Positions 54,642 to 64,000 of a DNA stretch of 64,000 bases are shown here, in pieces (the stretch's first letter is position 1; every line of letters starts with the position of its first letter). The position numbers and the translations under genes were made by a program. The notes under the pieces are model-generated. The model made no database searches. It was not told where the DNA came from and saw only the letters and a list, made by a program, of their open reading frames with translations. The DNA is from Acidovorax sp. SUPP3334 (lineage in GTDB: Bacteria; Pseudomonadota; Gammaproteobacteria; Burkholderiales; Burkholderiaceae_C): NCBI RefSeq assembly GCF_030159055.1, contig NZ_BQXQ01000020.1, positions 29,603 through 93,602 on the forward strand, written 5' to 3'.

Positions 54642-55751
54642 TCAGCGGCGAAACTTGCCGTCCGTTCCGATGATGGACAGGTCGGCAAAGTCCAGCCCGG
54701 TGTGGTCTTCCGGGCTGAAATTGACTTCCAGGCCCCCCAGGTCGAACTTCTGCAGGGTTTCCAGCGCGGCGTGGATGCGTTCGCGGGTGGGCTTGGGGCC
54801 CGCGCGGCGCAGGCCTTCCACCAGCACCTTGGCGGCGGCGTAGCCTTCCAGCATGGCGGGGCTGATTTCCTTGCCCTGGGCCTTGGCCAGTTCCTGGGCT
54901 TCGCGCACCAGCGGGAAATTCATCGCCCGCTCATTGGGAAACACCTGGGTGACGATCACGCCGCGCGCATTGGCGCCCAGGCTCTTGGCGAAGCCTGCCG
55001 AGGCGTTGTTGGACAGCGTGACCATCTGCGCGGCCGAGCCGGCGGCCCGGAACGCGGCGTAGCCTTCGGCCACGGCGGTGCCCGAGGCGATCATCAGCAC
55101 GGCCTGGGCCTGCGACTGAACGATCTTCGGGGCGATGGGGCCGAAGTCCGGCTTGGACCGGTCGAACTTTTCCTGCAGAACGGCCTTGAGCTTGGCGGCC
55201 TCCAGGCCCTTTTGCGCGCCCATCATGCCGTCGGCCCCGAAGCTGTCGTCCGCCTGCACCACGGCGATCTTCGTGATGCCCATGGACACCAGATGGGAGA
55301 TGGCCTTTTCGGCTTCGCGCTGGTAGGTGGCGCGCACGTTGAAGACGTTCTTGCGCACCGGACGGTGCAGCACCATGGCGCCGGTGGACGGGCCGACCAG
55401 GACCACGCCGTGCTTGTCCAGCAGGGGAATGATGGCCTCGGTGTGGGGCGTGCCGCGGGTGAGGAACAGGGCGGAGACGTTCTGCTCTTCGATCAGCTTG
55501 CGGGCGTTGGCGGTGGCCAGCTGGGGGTCGAATTTGTCGTCCAGCGAGATGAGTTCCACCTTCTGGCCCAGCACGCCGCCACGGGCGTTGACGGAGTCGA
55601 TGTACAGCTTGGCGCCATCGGTCGTTTCCTGCACTCCGGACGCGACGGCGCCCGTGAAACCCGCCGTCTGGCCGATGAGGATCTGAGCGTGCGCGGCGGA
55701 CAGCAAGCCTGCCAGCAGCAGCGCCAAGCCGGTTTTGCGCATGAGGTTCAT
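54642..55751 (-). CDS. ABC-type branched-chain amino-acid-like substrate-binding protein B
   Basis: 369-residue paralogue of protein A, colinear along the whole length with mainly conservative changes. The signal peptide (KTGLALLLAGLLSAAHAQ) differs. The mature start is ILIGQTAGFTGAVASGVQETTDGAKLYIDSVNARGG, and the end GLDFADLSIIGTDGKFRR is nearly the same. Best similarity is in ligand-pocket stretches (LFLTRGTPHTEAIIPLL, VVQADDSFGADG), so ligands may be alike. The start at 55751 follows GGAGACACC. Tandem duplication is the simple explanation. It is divergent from uvrA. Confidence 0.9.
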   Translation of the reverse strand: MNLMRKTGLALLLAGLLSAAHAQILIGQTAGFTGAVASGVQETTDGAKLYIDSVNARGGVLGQKVELISLDDKFDPQLATANARKLIEEQNVSALFLTRGTPHTEAIIPLLDKHGVVLVGPSTGAMVLHRPVRKNVFNVRATYQREAEKAISHLVSMGITKIAVVQADDSFGADGMMGAQKGLEAAKLKAVLQEKFDRSKPDFGPIAPKIVQSQAQAVLMIASGTAVAEGYAAFRAAGSAAQMVTLSNNASAGFAKSLGANARGVIVTQVFPNERAMNFPLVREAQELAKAQGKEISPAMLEGYAAAKVLVEGLRRAGPKPTRERIHAALETLQKFDLGGLEVNFSPEDHTGLDFADLSIIGTDGKFRR

Positions 55752-55984
55752 GGTGTCTCCTGTCGAATCCGTGAAAGACTGCAGAGGAAAGCCCTCCGCC
55801 TGACCGGCACCATGCCGCAGTTGGGAATTCGTGACAACCGGTAACACCCTGAGTGCGAAGCCCATTCCATCAGGCGGGGGGCGGTTGCCAATGGCCGAGT
55901 CGCCCCGATATGGGAAAACGCCCTACCTTCCGCACGCGGCCGCAGTCCATAGAATGCTTCGCCTCCCCACCCGAAAGACCCCCG

Positions 55985-58900
55985 ATGACCCAGGGATTGA
56001 TCCGCATCCACGGTGCCCGCCAGCACAACCTCAAGAACCTCGATCTGGACATTCGCACTGGCGAGCTGACGGTGGTCACGGGCCCGAGCGGTTCGGGCAA
56101 ATCCAGCCTGGTGTTCGACACTCTCTATGCCGAGGGCCAGCGCCGCTACGTGGAAACCTTCAGCGCCTACGCGCGCCAGTTTCTGGACCGCATGGACAAG
56201 CCGGCCGTGGACAAGGTGGAGGGCGTGCCGCCCGCCATCGCCATCGACCAGACCAACCCGGTGCGCTCCAGCCGCTCCACGGTCGGGACGATGACCGAGC
56301 TGAACGACCACCTGAAGCTGCTCTTCGCCCGCGCCGGGCAACTGTTCGACCGCCAGACCGCGCAACCGGTGCGCCACGATTCGCCCGAAACCATCTACGC
56401 CGACCTGCAGCGCCGCTGTGCCGAAGCGGGCGACCCGCGCATCGTCCTGACCTTTCCGGTCGAATTGCCAGCCAACACGTCGCCCGAGCAGGTCGAGCAG
56501 TGGCTGTCTGCCAGCGGATTCACCAAGGTGCAGGCCGAGCGTGAGGTCGCAACGCCCACCGGCCCGCGCAAGCTGCTGGACGTGGTGGCCGATCGGTTCC
56601 GCCTCGGCACCGCCGAGAAGGCGCGCGTGGTGGAAGCCATCGAGGTGGCGATCAAGCGCGGCGCCGGGCGGCTGAACGTGTACCGACTGGTTGATGAAGG
56701 CGAGCCCGGATCCGCCGCCGGGCCGTCCCAAGGCGGATCAGCCCTCTCGGGGGGCAGCGCACCACGCGCAGCGAGAAGCGTGGGGGCGCGGGAGATTTGG
56801 CGCTTTTCCACCGGGCTGCATTGCCCGGACAGCGACTTGCGCTACAGCGAGCCGATCCCCTCGATGTTCTCGTTCAACTCCGCCGTGGGTGCCTGCGACA
56901 CCTGCCGGGGTTTCGGCCGCGTGATCGGCGTGGACTACGGCCTCGTGATCCCCAACGAAAAGCTCACGCTGCGCGCGGGCGCGATCAAGACCATCCAGAC
57001 CCCGGCGTGGAAAGAGGCGCAGGACGACCTCATGCGCCATGCCGAAACCGCCGGCATTCCGCGCGACACGCCCTGGTACAAGCTCACCGAAGACCAGAAG
57101 CAATGGGTCATCGGCGGCGCGCCCGGCTACAAGGACGGGCAGTGGAACAAGCAGTGGTACGGCATCAAGCGCTTCTTCGAATACCTGGAGAGCAAGGCCT
57201 ACAAGATGCACATCCGCGTGCTGCTGTCCAAGTACCGCAGCTACACGCCGTGCCCCACCTGCGGCGGCGCGCGCCTGAAGACCGAGAGCCTGCTGTGGCG
57301 CGTGGGCGGCAAGGAAGATGCCGACGCGGCCATCGACCCCGCGCGCCGCTTCATGCCGCAAGGCGTGCAATGGAGCCGCGCGCAGCTCGAAGCGCTGCCC
57401 GGCCTGTGCCTGCACGACCTGATGCTGCTGCCCATCGACCGGCTGCGGCGCTTCTTCGACCGCATGGAGCTGCCCGAGGGCGATGCCGCGGCCGGGGGCG
57501 ACGCGCAGGCGCTCAAGCTGCTGCATGAAGAGATCACCACGCGCCTCAAGTACCTGTGCGACGTGGGCATCGGTTACCTCACGCTGGACCGGCAAAGCCG
57601 CACCCTCAGCGGCGGCGAGGTGCAGCGCATCAACCTGACCACGGCGCTGGGCACCTCGCTGGTGAACACGCTGTTCGTGCTGGACGAGCCCAGCATCGGC
57701 CTGCACCCGCGCGACATGCACCGCATCACCGAGGCCATGCTGCGCCTGCGCGATGCGGGCAACACGCTGGTGGTGGTGGAGCACGACCCGGCCGTCATGC
57801 TGGCGGCCGACCGCGTGATCGACATGGGCCCCGGCCCCGGCGAGCGCGGCGGCTCCATCGTGTTCGACGGCACCACGGCCGACCTGCGCCGCGCCGACAC
57901 GCTGACCGGCCAGTACCTGGGCGGCACCAAGCAGATCGGCATGGGCTACCAGCGGCACGTGACCGAATCGACGCCGCGCCTCATCCTGGAAGGCGCGCGC
58001 GAGCACAACCTGCAGAACGTGTCGGTGGAGTTCCCGCTGCAGCGCCTGGTCACCGTGACCGGCGTGAGCGGCTCGGGCAAGTCGAGCCTCATCCAGGACG
58101 TGCTGGCCCCCGCGCTGCTGCGCCACTTCGGCAAGGCGACGGAGACGCCCGGTGCGCACGACCGCCTGCTGGGCGCCGACCACCTGGGCGAGGTCGTCTT
58201 CGTGGACCAGTCGCCCATCGGCAAGACCGCGCGTTCCAACCCCGTGAGCTACGTGGGCGCCTGGGACGCGGTGCGTGAGCTGTTCGCCGTGGCGCCGCTG
58301 TCGCGCCAGCGCAGCTACACCGCGTCCAAGTTCAGTTTCAACTCGGGCGACGGGCGCTGCCCGACCTGCGGCGGTTCGGGCTTCGAGCATGTAGAGATGC
58401 AGTTCCTGTCGGACGTGTACCTGCGCTGCCCCGACTGCGACGGCAAGCGCTACCGGCCTGAAATCCTGGAAGTGACCCTCGAACGCGGCGGCCGCTCCTT
58501 CAACGTCGCCGACGTGCTCGACCTCACGGTGAGCGAGGCCGCCTCGCTGTTCGCCGCCGACCGCGACGTGATCCGCGCGCTGCAGCCCATCGTGGAAGTG
58601 GGGCTGGAATACGTGAAGCTGGGCCAGCCCGTGCCCACGCTGTCGGGCGGCGAGGCGCAGCGCCTCAAGCTCGCAGGCTTTCTGGCGGAGGCGGCGCGCA
58701 GCGAATCCAAGTCGCGCCAGCCGCTGGCGCGCAAGGGCACGCTGTTCCTGTTCGACGAACCGACCACGGGACTGCACTTCGACGACATCGCCAAGCTCAT
58801 GCGCGCGCTGCGCAAGCTGCTGGATGCCGGGCATTCGCTCATCGTCATCGAGCACAACCTGGACGTGATCCGCGCCAGCGACTGGATCATCGATCTCGGC

Positions 58901-61900
58901 CCCGAGGGCGGCGACGGTGGCGGCCTGCTGGTGGCCGAAGGCACCCCCGAAGACGTGCGCCAGCACCGCACGTCGCACACCGGCCAGGCCCTGCGCGAGT
59001 ACGAGCAGGCCCTGGGCGAGGGCGGCCACTCGGTGCACGAAAAGGCGGCGGTGCTACGAAAAGAGAAGCAGACCGCCCTAGCCAAACATGCGCCGGCAGC
59101 CAAAAACGCCATTGAAATCGTCAACGCCAAGGAGCACAACCTCAAGAACCTCAGCGTGGACATTCCGCGCGGCCAGTTCAACGTGATCACCGGTGTGTCG
59201 GGCTCGGGCAAATCGACGCTGGCGTTCGACATTCTTTTCAACGAAGGCCAGCGACGCTACCTCGAATCGCTCAACGCCTACGCGCGCTCCATCGTGCAGC
59301 CGGCGGGCCGACCCGAGGTGGATGCGGTGTACGGCATTCCGCCCACGGTCGCCATCGAGCAGCGCCTGTCGCGTGGCGGCCGCAAGAGCACGGTGGGCAC
59401 GACCACCGAGGTGTGGCATTTCCTGCGCCTGCTGTACGTCAAGCTGGGGGTGCAGCACTGCATTTTCGATGGCGCCGCCGTGCAGCCGCAGACGCCCGAC
59501 AGCATCGCCGCCCAACTGCTGCGCCACTTCAAGGGGCAGCACATCGGACTGCTGGCGCCGCTGGTGATGAACCGCAAGGGCGTCTATACCGAGCTGGCCG
59601 ACTGGGCGCGCCCGCGCGGCTACACCCACCTGCGGGTGGACGGGCACTTTTTGCCGACCACGGGCTTTCCGCGCATCGACCGCTTCAAGGAACACACCAT
59701 CGAGCTGCCCGTGGCCAGCCTGGACGTGTCGCCCGAGAACGAAGGGCTGCTGCGCTCGTCGCTGGCGCGCGCGCTGGAACTGGGCAAGGGCGTGGTGCAT
59801 GTGCTGAGCCAGCTGGACGGCCTGAAGGACGCCATGCTGGCGGGCGGCGCCACCGCGCACATCGGCACGCTGCAGGCGTTCTCCACCAAGCGCGCCTGCC
59901 CCGTGTGCGCCACGAGCTATGCCGAACTCGACCCGCGCCTGTTCTCCTACAACAGCAAGCACGGCTGGTGCCCCGACTGCGTGGGCACGGGCGTCAAGCT
60001 CACCAAGGAGCAGCGCAAGGTGTTCGACGACTCGGTGCAGGACGACAAGGAAAAAGGCCGTGAGCAGACCTTTGCCGAACCCGAAGCCGAAGACATGGCC
60101 GACGTGGCCTGCCCCACTTGCCAGGGCTCGCGGCTGAACGCGACGGCACGCGCCGTGCGCTTCGGCGAGAACGCCGCTGCCGGCCGTGCGGGCGTGGGCA
60201 TCGCCGCCATCGCTGCGCTGTCGGTCACCGACATTCGCCAGTGGATCGAAGGGTTGCAGCAGGGCGCGGCCTTGAGCCAGCGCGAGGCCGGCATCGCACG
60301 CGACCTGATCCCCGAGATCCAGAGCCGGCTCGAATTCCTGGAGGAGGTGGGCCTGGGCTACCTCACGCTGGACCGGGGCGCCCCCACGCTCTCGGGCGGC
60401 GAGGCGCAGCGCATCCGCCTGGCCGCGCAACTGGGCAGCAACCTGCAGGGCGTGTGCTACGTGCTGGACGAACCCACCATCGGCCTGCATGCGCGCGACA
60501 ACCAGATCCTGCTGAACGCGCTGCACAAGCTGGGCGACAAGGGCAACACGCTGGTGGTGGTGGAGCACGACGAGGACACGATCCGCCGCGCCGACCACAT
60601 CATCGACATCGGCCCCAGCGCCGGCAAGCGTGGCGGGCGGCTGGTCGCCCAGGGCTCGGTGGCGGACATCTCCGCGGCCGAAGACTCGCAGACCGGCCGC
60701 TACCTGCTGCACGCCATGCGGCATCCGCTCAAAGCCCGGCGCCCGGTGGTGCCGCCCGTGCATATCGTCCGTTCGGATGCTACTATTTTGATAGCTGTTA
60801 CCGCAGATAATACTAGGGCGCAAGGCCAAAACGATACCAAAACGGCCGACCCCGAGCATTGGCTGACCGTTCGCGGCGCCCAATTGCACAACCTGCAGCA
60901 CGTGACGGCCAGCGTGCCGCTCAACCGCTTGGTGGCCGTCACCGGCGTGAGCGGCTCGGGCAAATCGACCCTGGCGCGCGACGTGCTGCTGGCCAATGTG
61001 CAGGCCTGGGTGCAGCAGCGCTCCACCAAGGCCGGCCGCGACGCGATGGACGCCGGCAGGGCGCCCCCGCTCGTGGGCTGCACCGGCCTGTCCGGCTTCG
61101 AGACGGTGGACCGCGTGCTGGAGGTGGACCAGACCCCCATCGGCAAGACGCCGCGCAGCTGCCCCGCCACCTACATCGGCTTCTGGGACACCATTCGCAA
61201 GCTCTTCGCCGAAACGCTGGAGGCCAAGGCGCGCGGCTACGCGGCCGGGCGGTTCAGCTTCAACACCGGCGAAGGCCGCTGCCCGAGCTGCGAAGGCCAG
61301 GGCATCCGCACCATCGCCATGAGCTTTTTGCCCGATGTGAAGGTGCCTTGCGAGACCTGCCACGGCGCGCGCTTCAACCCCGAGACGCTCGCCGTCTCCT
61401 GGCGCGGCAAGAGCATCGGCGACGTGCTGCAGATGGAGGTGGACGAGGCGGTGGAGTTCTTCGCCAGCATGCCCAGCATCGCGCACCCGCTGCAACTGCT
61501 GAAAGACGTGGGCCTGGGCTACCTCACGCTGGGCCAGCCCAGCCCCACGCTGTCAGGCGGCGAGGCGCAGCGCATCAAGCTCGTCACCGAGCTGACCAAG
61601 GTGCGCGACGAGGTTGGCCGCCGCGGCCAGAAGGCGCCGCACACGCTCTACGTGCTGGACGAGCCCACGGTGGGCCTGCACATGGCCGACGTGCACAAGC
61701 TCATCCAGGTGCTGCACCGGCTGGTGGACGGCGGGCACAGCGTGATCGTCATCGAGCACGACCTGGACGTGATCGCCGAAGCCGACTGGATTCTCGACCT
61801 GGGGCCGGAAGGCGGCCGGGAAGGGGGGCGCATCGTTGCGGCGGCGGCGCCCGAGGACGTGGTGCGGCTGGGCACGCACACGGGCAAGGCGCTGGGGCCG

Positions 61901-61918
61901 GTGCTGGCGAGGGGATAG
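55985..61918 (+). CDS. uvrA: Double-length excinuclease UvrA (two fused copies)
   Basis: 1977 residues, about twice a normal UvrA (940). It recognises bulky DNA damage and loads UvrB. Two full UvrA halves are fused: residues 1-~1010 and ~1043-1977. Four ABC ATPase cassettes show [10 protein letters not shown] (~36), [10 protein letters not shown] (~695), [10 protein letters not shown] (~1071) and [10 protein letters not shown] (~1657), with [27 protein letters not shown] signatures. Zinc cysteines occur as CPTC/CPDC and CPSC/CETC pairs. Two in-frame insertions are coded by dispersed repeats: residues ~239-268 and ~1596-1618. Such tandem UvrAs exist in Burkholderiales beside a normal uvrA. The start is ATG 55985, where similarity begins. 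Confidence 0.93.
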   Translation: MTQGLIRIHGARQHNLKNLDLDIRTGELTVVTGPSGSGKSSLVFDTLYAEGQRRYVETFSAYARQFLDRMDKPAVDKVEGVPPAIAIDQTNPVRSSRSTVGTMTELNDHLKLLFARAGQLFDRQTAQPVRHDSPETIYADLQRRCAEAGDPRIVLTFPVELPANTSPEQVEQWLSASGFTKVQAEREVATPTGPRKLLDVVADRFRLGTAEKARVVEAIEVAIKRGAGRLNVYRLVDEGEPGSAAGPSQGGSALSGGSAPRAARSVGAREIWRFSTGLHCPDSDLRYSEPIPSMFSFNSAVGACDTCRGFGRVIGVDYGLVIPNEKLTLRAGAIKTIQTPAWKEAQDDLMRHAETAGIPRDTPWYKLTEDQKQWVIGGAPGYKDGQWNKQWYGIKRFFEYLESKAYKMHIRVLLSKYRSYTPCPTCGGARLKTESLLWRVGGKEDADAAIDPARRFMPQGVQWSRAQLEALPGLCLHDLMLLPIDRLRRFFDRMELPEGDAAAGGDAQALKLLHEEITTRLKYLCDVGIGYLTLDRQSRTLSGGEVQRINLTTALGTSLVNTLFVLDEPSIGLHPRDMHRITEAMLRLRDAGNTLVVVEHDPAVMLAADRVIDMGPGPGERGGSIVFDGTTADLRRADTLTGQYLGGTKQIGMGYQRHVTESTPRLILEGAREHNLQNVSVEFPLQRLVTVTGVSGSGKSSLIQDVLAPALLRHFGKATETPGAHDRLLGADHLGEVVFVDQSPIGKTARSNPVSYVGAWDAVRELFAVAPLSRQRSYTASKFSFNSGDGRCPTCGGSGFEHVEMQFLSDVYLRCPDCDGKRYRPEILEVTLERGGRSFNVADVLDLTVSEAASLFAADRDVIRALQPIVEVGLEYVKLGQPVPTLSGGEAQRLKLAGFLAEAARSESKSRQPLARKGTLFLFDEPTTGLHFDDIAKLMRALRKLLDAGHSLIVIEHNLDVIRASDWIIDLGPEGGDGGGLLVAEGTPEDVRQHRTSHTGQALREYEQALGEGGHSVHEKAAVLRKEKQTALAKHAPAAKNAIEIVNAKEHNLKNLSVDIPRGQFNVITGVSGSGKSTLAFDILFNEGQRRYLESLNAYARSIVQPAGRPEVDAVYGIPPTVAIEQRLSRGGRKSTVGTTTEVWHFLRLLYVKLGVQHCIFDGAAVQPQTPDSIAAQLLRHFKGQHIGLLAPLVMNRKGVYTELADWARPRGYTHLRVDGHFLPTTGFPRIDRFKEHTIELPVASLDVSPENEGLLRSSLARALELGKGVVHVLSQLDGLKDAMLAGGATAHIGTLQAFSTKRACPVCATSYAELDPRLFSYNSKHGWCPDCVGTGVKLTKEQRKVFDDSVQDDKEKGREQTFAEPEAEDMADVACPTCQGSRLNATARAVRFGENAAAGRAGVGIAAIAALSVTDIRQWIEGLQQGAALSQREAGIARDLIPEIQSRLEFLEEVGLGYLTLDRGAPTLSGGEAQRIRLAAQLGSNLQGVCYVLDEPTIGLHARDNQILLNALHKLGDKGNTLVVVEHDEDTIRRADHIIDIGPSAGKRGGRLVAQGSVADISAAEDSQTGRYLLHAMRHPLKARRPVVPPVHIVRSDATILIAVTADNTRAQGQNDTKTADPEHWLTVRGAQLHNLQHVTASVPLNRLVAVTGVSGSGKSTLARDVLLANVQAWVQQRSTKAGRDAMDAGRAPPLVGCTGLSGFETVDRVLEVDQTPIGKTPRSCPATYIGFWDTIRKLFAETLEAKARGYAAGRFSFNTGEGRCPSCEGQGIRTIAMSFLPDVKVPCETCHGARFNPETLAVSWRGKSIGDVLQMEVDEAVEFFASMPSIAHPLQLLKDVGLGYLTLGQPSPTLSGGEAQRIKLVTELTKVRDEVGRRGQKAPHTLYVLDEPTVGLHMADVHKLIQVLHRLVDGGHSVIVIEHDLDVIAEADWILDLGPEGGREGGRIVAAAAPEDVVRLGTHTGKALGPVLARG
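56700..56792 (+). repeat. GC-rich repeat inserted in frame in uvrA
   Basis: Hairpin-forming GC-rich stretch (GGCCGTCCCAAGGCGGATCA, then CCCTCTCGGGGGGCAGCG, then CGCGCAGCGAGAAGCGTGGG) of a type common in intergenic regions of Comamonadaceae. Here it is read through as Gly/Ser/Ala/Arg-rich residues between LVDEG and EIWRFSTGL, where other UvrAs have a short loop. Confidence 0.65.
60778..60832 (+). repeat. Dispersed repeat copy within uvrA
   Basis: TGCTACTATTTTGATAGCT head, TACCG middle, then GGGCGCAAGGCCAAAA, matching the repeats at 7386 and 19569 element by element. It is AT-rich within a very GC-rich gene and read in frame as residues around [17 protein letters not shown], between the third and fourth ATPase cassettes. 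Confidence 0.7.
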
Positions 61919-62021
61919 GGGCTGGTTTTAGAACGCATGGGACTGGAGGTGGCGTGCCCCCGTCGTTCTCTCCATGCACTCGGAGGGCGCGCGCAAATCC
62001 GATGCACGGCGCCCAGCGCCT

Positions 62022-63071
62022 TCAATTCATGGTTGTGCGCTGCAACGTGGGAATGACTTGGGTGCCAAAAAGCCGGTAGGAGTTTTCGAAAGAAGCCCGG
62101 TTTTCTCGATTACCCGCAAAAAATCCGACGATGTTGGCAGCACCTGTCAGCCTTGCTTGTTCAACGATTTGCTCGATCACTGCGTCCGGTGTGCCCGCGA
62201 TGATGTCGTCCGTCAGGATGGATGGAATCTGCGTTTGCGCCGCCTGGGCATGTTCCCTGGCCTCCGAGGCGCTCTGGGCAACGAAGATGCAGCGGCGGAC
62301 AGCCAATCGATCAGGGTTGCAGTGATTGCCGTTCGCTGTCCATGCACTCCGGTAGTTGTCGAAGAGTTCCTTGATCTGCGGCGTCGCCAAGAAGCCGGTG
62401 CATGCCTTGTACCCCCGTTGCGCTACCTCTTGCGCCGAGGCATTGCTGCGGATGGTGGCCCACACCGGCGGGCCGGGCCGCTGGAGCGGCCTGGGAAGCA
62501 TGGGCAATTGGTCGAACGACCAATATCGGCCATGGTGAGACAAGGTGGGATGGCGCCATGCCTTGTCCAGAATGTCCAGCGCTTCGTTGAACATGGGCGT
62601 GATGTCCTCCTGAGCTATGCCGACCGCCTGCGCTTCTAAGGGGTTGGAGCCACGGGCGACGCCGACCTCCAGCCTTCCCCCGCTCAGGTGGTCCAACATG
62701 GCCACCTCCTCCAAAAAGCGCCACGGATGCCATAGGGGCAGGACCCAACCCAAGATGCCGATGCGCAAATTCCGCGTTCTGGCTGCGAGTGCGGCTGCAA
62801 GGATGCCGGGACAGGGAGAAATCCGGGCGCCACTGAAATGGTGTTCGCTGAAGAAGATGCCGTGAAAGCCAAGATGTTCGGCTTCGGTCCACAGGTTGAG
62901 GCGCCACGCGAACTCTTCTTGAAAGGCGTCGCGGCAATGGGTTGAGGCAGAGGGATCGGCGGATGTGTTGAGCTGCTCGAAAATCCAGGGCTTTATCGTG
63001 GTTTTAAGAGGCCTGGATGAATTCGGAGTTTTTTCGCGGGGGCGTTCAGGGCTGAGAAGCGAATCGTACAT
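62022..63071 (-). CDS. LLM-class flavin-dependent oxidoreductase
   Basis: 349-residue luciferase-like monooxygenase using reduced FMN (or F420 in other phyla). Features are LNLWTEAEHLGFHGIFFSEHHFSG, AALAARTRNLRIGILGWVLPLWHPWRFLEEVAMLDHLSGGRLEVGVARG (the family core) and a C-terminal IIAGTPDAVIEQIVEQ. The substrate is unknown; relatives act on alkanesulfonates, nitrilotriacetate or heterocycles. The first ~45 residues are not conserved, so an internal start is possible. It is convergent with uvrA. The AT-rich stretch begins just upstream of it. Confidence 0.85.
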   Translation of the reverse strand: MYDSLLSPERPREKTPNSSRPLKTTIKPWIFEQLNTSADPSASTHCRDAFQEEFAWRLNLWTEAEHLGFHGIFFSEHHFSGARISPCPGILAAALAARTRNLRIGILGWVLPLWHPWRFLEEVAMLDHLSGGRLEVGVARGSNPLEAQAVGIAQEDITPMFNEALDILDKAWRHPTLSHHGRYWSFDQLPMLPRPLQRPGPPVWATIRSNASAQEVAQRGYKACTGFLATPQIKELFDNYRSAWTANGNHCNPDRLAVRRCIFVAQSASEAREHAQAAQTQIPSILTDDIIAGTPDAVIEQIVEQARLTGAANIVGFFAGNRENRASFENSYRLFGTQVIPTLQRTTMN

Positions 63072-63252
63072 GGGTAGAAAAGGTCACTGGAGAGCGCAAT
63101 GCGATTGAATGAATAAAGAAACGTGCTCACGCGTAATCGAGTTGATCGATGGCGTATTTGATTTCATTATTTTTTGGGGTGGAAGGATGTTTTGCGCTAC
63201 CTCAATCCGTAGGGGCCGGAACAGAATTAATGGTGAATCAGGAATTCGATGA

Positions 63253-63621
63253 TCAGTCCGCGTGTTGCCCTTCAATTTTTGAAGCGTCCCATCGTTTTAA
63301 TTCAACGGCCCTGGCGAGCATTCCCAATGTCAGTGGAACTTTAATGACTTCTTTTTTTAACTTTGCTCGAAAGCCAGGAAAGGGCAATAATAGAAATTTT
63401 AATGGATTCAAACCCTCTCCGTTAAAGTATCTTTGAAAATTGAATGTTTCGTAATCTACTTCGAATTTATCAAAGAACTTTTCCATGAAATCTACTGCGT
63501 CATCTCCTGTGATTTGCAGATCATCCTCTATTGTTGTGAATTGATTTAGAATTTTGCTCGGAAAAACACCAGATTCCTTTCTGGCGAAATCCTCTATTTC
63601 TGCAATAAGATTTCTGTCCAT
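63253..63621 (-). CDS. DUF1493 family protein
   Basis: 122-residue small acidic protein. The DUF1493 text is seen: TTIEDDLQITGDDAVDFMEKFFDKFEVDYETFNFQRYFNGEG, which resembles acyl-carrier-like folds, then a basic C-terminal part with KVPLTLGMLARAVELKRW. Function unknown; relatives are often in variable regions of Gram-negative genomes. GC is low (about 40%), unlike the core genome, pointing to acquired DNA. Its ATG overlaps the stop of the upstream remnant by one base (TAATG), so they were an operon. Start MDRNLIAEIEDF is chosen at 63621. Confidence 0.8.
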   Translation of the reverse strand: MDRNLIAEIEDFARKESGVFPSKILNQFTTIEDDLQITGDDAVDFMEKFFDKFEVDYETFNFQRYFNGEGLNPLKFLLLPFPGFRAKLKKEVIKVPLTLGMLARAVELKRWDASKIEGQHAD

Positions 63622-63719
63622 TAAAAATCCTGTCCTCTTCGTTTGCAATTTCCACAAACAATACTTTTAACTGCAACATACTCTTCCAGGTGACTGTAGG
63701 AAGAATCTTGTATTTCAGT
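63621..63719 (-). pseudogene. C-terminal remnant of DUF1493 partner gene
   Basis: On the minus strand, about 32 codons end in YSHLEEYVAVKSIVCGNCKRRGQDF and a TAA that overlaps the DUF1493 start. The CxxC near the end suggests a small zinc-ribbon protein of the kind often found upstream of DUF1493 genes. An in-frame TGA just before TEIQDSS removes the rest, and an inverted-repeat element lies about 30 bases further up. The gene appears truncated. Confidence 0.5.
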
Positions 63720-63749
63720 TCAAAAGGCAGAGCTTTCCTTGACACAACA

Positions 63750-63849
63750 GGGAACCTCTCAAAACCTCCGAATTTGCAAATTCGAGCGCCGTAACTCGTT
63801 GATTTGTAAGGGCGCCGAGTGGCTGGGATAGGGGTTTTGAGAGGCTCCC
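63750..63849. repeat. 100-bp inverted-repeat element (MITE-like or IS end)
   Basis: Ends gggaacctctcaaaacc (63750-63766) and ggttttgagaggctccc (63833-63849) are inverted copies with one mismatch in 17. Inside are a perfect 16-bp palindrome cgaatttgcaaattcg (63769-63784) and GGCGCC. No duplicated target bases are evident. It may be a small non-autonomous element or the subterminal part of an IS continuing beyond the window. Confidence 0.55.
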
Positions 63850-64000
63850 TGGAGTGCAGGGGGCGGGAATTTTTAGTCGCCCCTGCAAAACCCTGGCAAC
63901 CCGCATGAACACTGGGTTTTCGCCAGTTCCGCTAGTTGCTTGATCCCCTGAGAATCAACAAATCAGATTTTGTTTTCTGGGAGTTTTGCAGATGTCCGAG
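63850..64000. other. Window end, possible start of an insertion sequence
   Basis: No complete gene. The sequence ends in a TTTTGCAGATGTCCGAG stretch that could be the beginning of a transposase gene on the plus strand, in line with the inverted repeat to the left. Too short to assign. Confidence 0.25.

Noticed and set aside
63084..63275. 63-codon open frame on the minus strand
   Set aside because: No ribosome site, no recognisable features, AT-rich intergenic position.

Overview
The window is high-GC bacterial DNA (mostly about 65% GC by eye) from a beta-proteobacterium. It most likely comes from the Comamonadaceae and most resembles a plant-associated Acidovorax/Paracidovorax. The pointers are a leucine/isovalerate (liu) catabolic gene set, aceK, an Omp32-type porin, a double-length UvrA, short dispersed repeats of the kind common in this family, and four genes preceded by perfect PIP boxes, the HrpX-type operator of plant-pathogen type III secretion regulons. 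The genus is an inference.

Layout. 1-1041: the broken end of a CDP-sugar (O-antigen) locus, with the tail of rfbF and rfbG cut at mid-gene by a decayed IS5-like element (1028-1597). 1600-10481: the MerR regulator liuR, a palindromic operator, a broken thioesterase, isovaleryl-CoA dehydrogenase, carbonic anhydrase, aceK, a thiolase, a short-chain dehydrogenase, an acyltransferase and a second acyl-CoA dehydrogenase. 10583-18741: the highlight, four tandem paralogous genes of about 550-585 codons. Each has a TTCGC-N15-TTCGC box and a CANNNT -10 element exactly 31 nt downstream, a Ser/Pro-rich N-terminus, and a C-terminal domain with GDRHxxNYF and GIDND motifs resembling PI3/4-kinase-like folds. 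A fragment of a fifth copy (16898-16960) and an unknown small cistron (14320-14937) lie among them. 18768-27341: peptidase E, a DUF421 membrane protein, a DUF4197 protein, a YchJ protein, a hybrid histidine kinase facing a NarL-type regulator, a repeat-containing lipoprotein, a HAD hydrolase and an AraC regulator. 27483-37568: acyl-CoA ligase, liuB, a secreted hydrolase, liuC, a DUF4126 protein, liuD, a 2-hydroxyacid reductase and liuE, which with the isovaleryl-CoA dehydrogenase at 2398 covers isovaleryl-CoA to acetoacetate plus acetyl-CoA. 37598-45490: a LysR regulator divergent from a five-gene peptide ABC transporter operon ending in an M20 peptidase. 45690-47863: a lower-GC two-gene insert (Schlafen/AlbA-like ATP-binding protein plus ParA-like ATPase) that could be a defence or mobile module. 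47912-52962: YbaK, a DUF1289 protein, a DsbA-family isomerase, an MHS-family transporter, a porin and a small membrane protein. 53157-55751: two tandem paralogous solute-binding proteins without permeases. 55985-61918: a 1977-residue double UvrA carrying two in-frame repeat insertions. 62022-64000: a luciferase-like monooxygenase, then an AT-rich stretch with a DUF1493 gene, the tail of its broken partner, and a 100-bp inverted-repeat element.

The most interesting biology is the HrpX-type, kinase-like effector array. The AlbA/ParA pair and the dispersed repeats that have become coding sequence in uvrA and the DUF1289 gene come next. No tRNA, rRNA or CRISPR array was seen.
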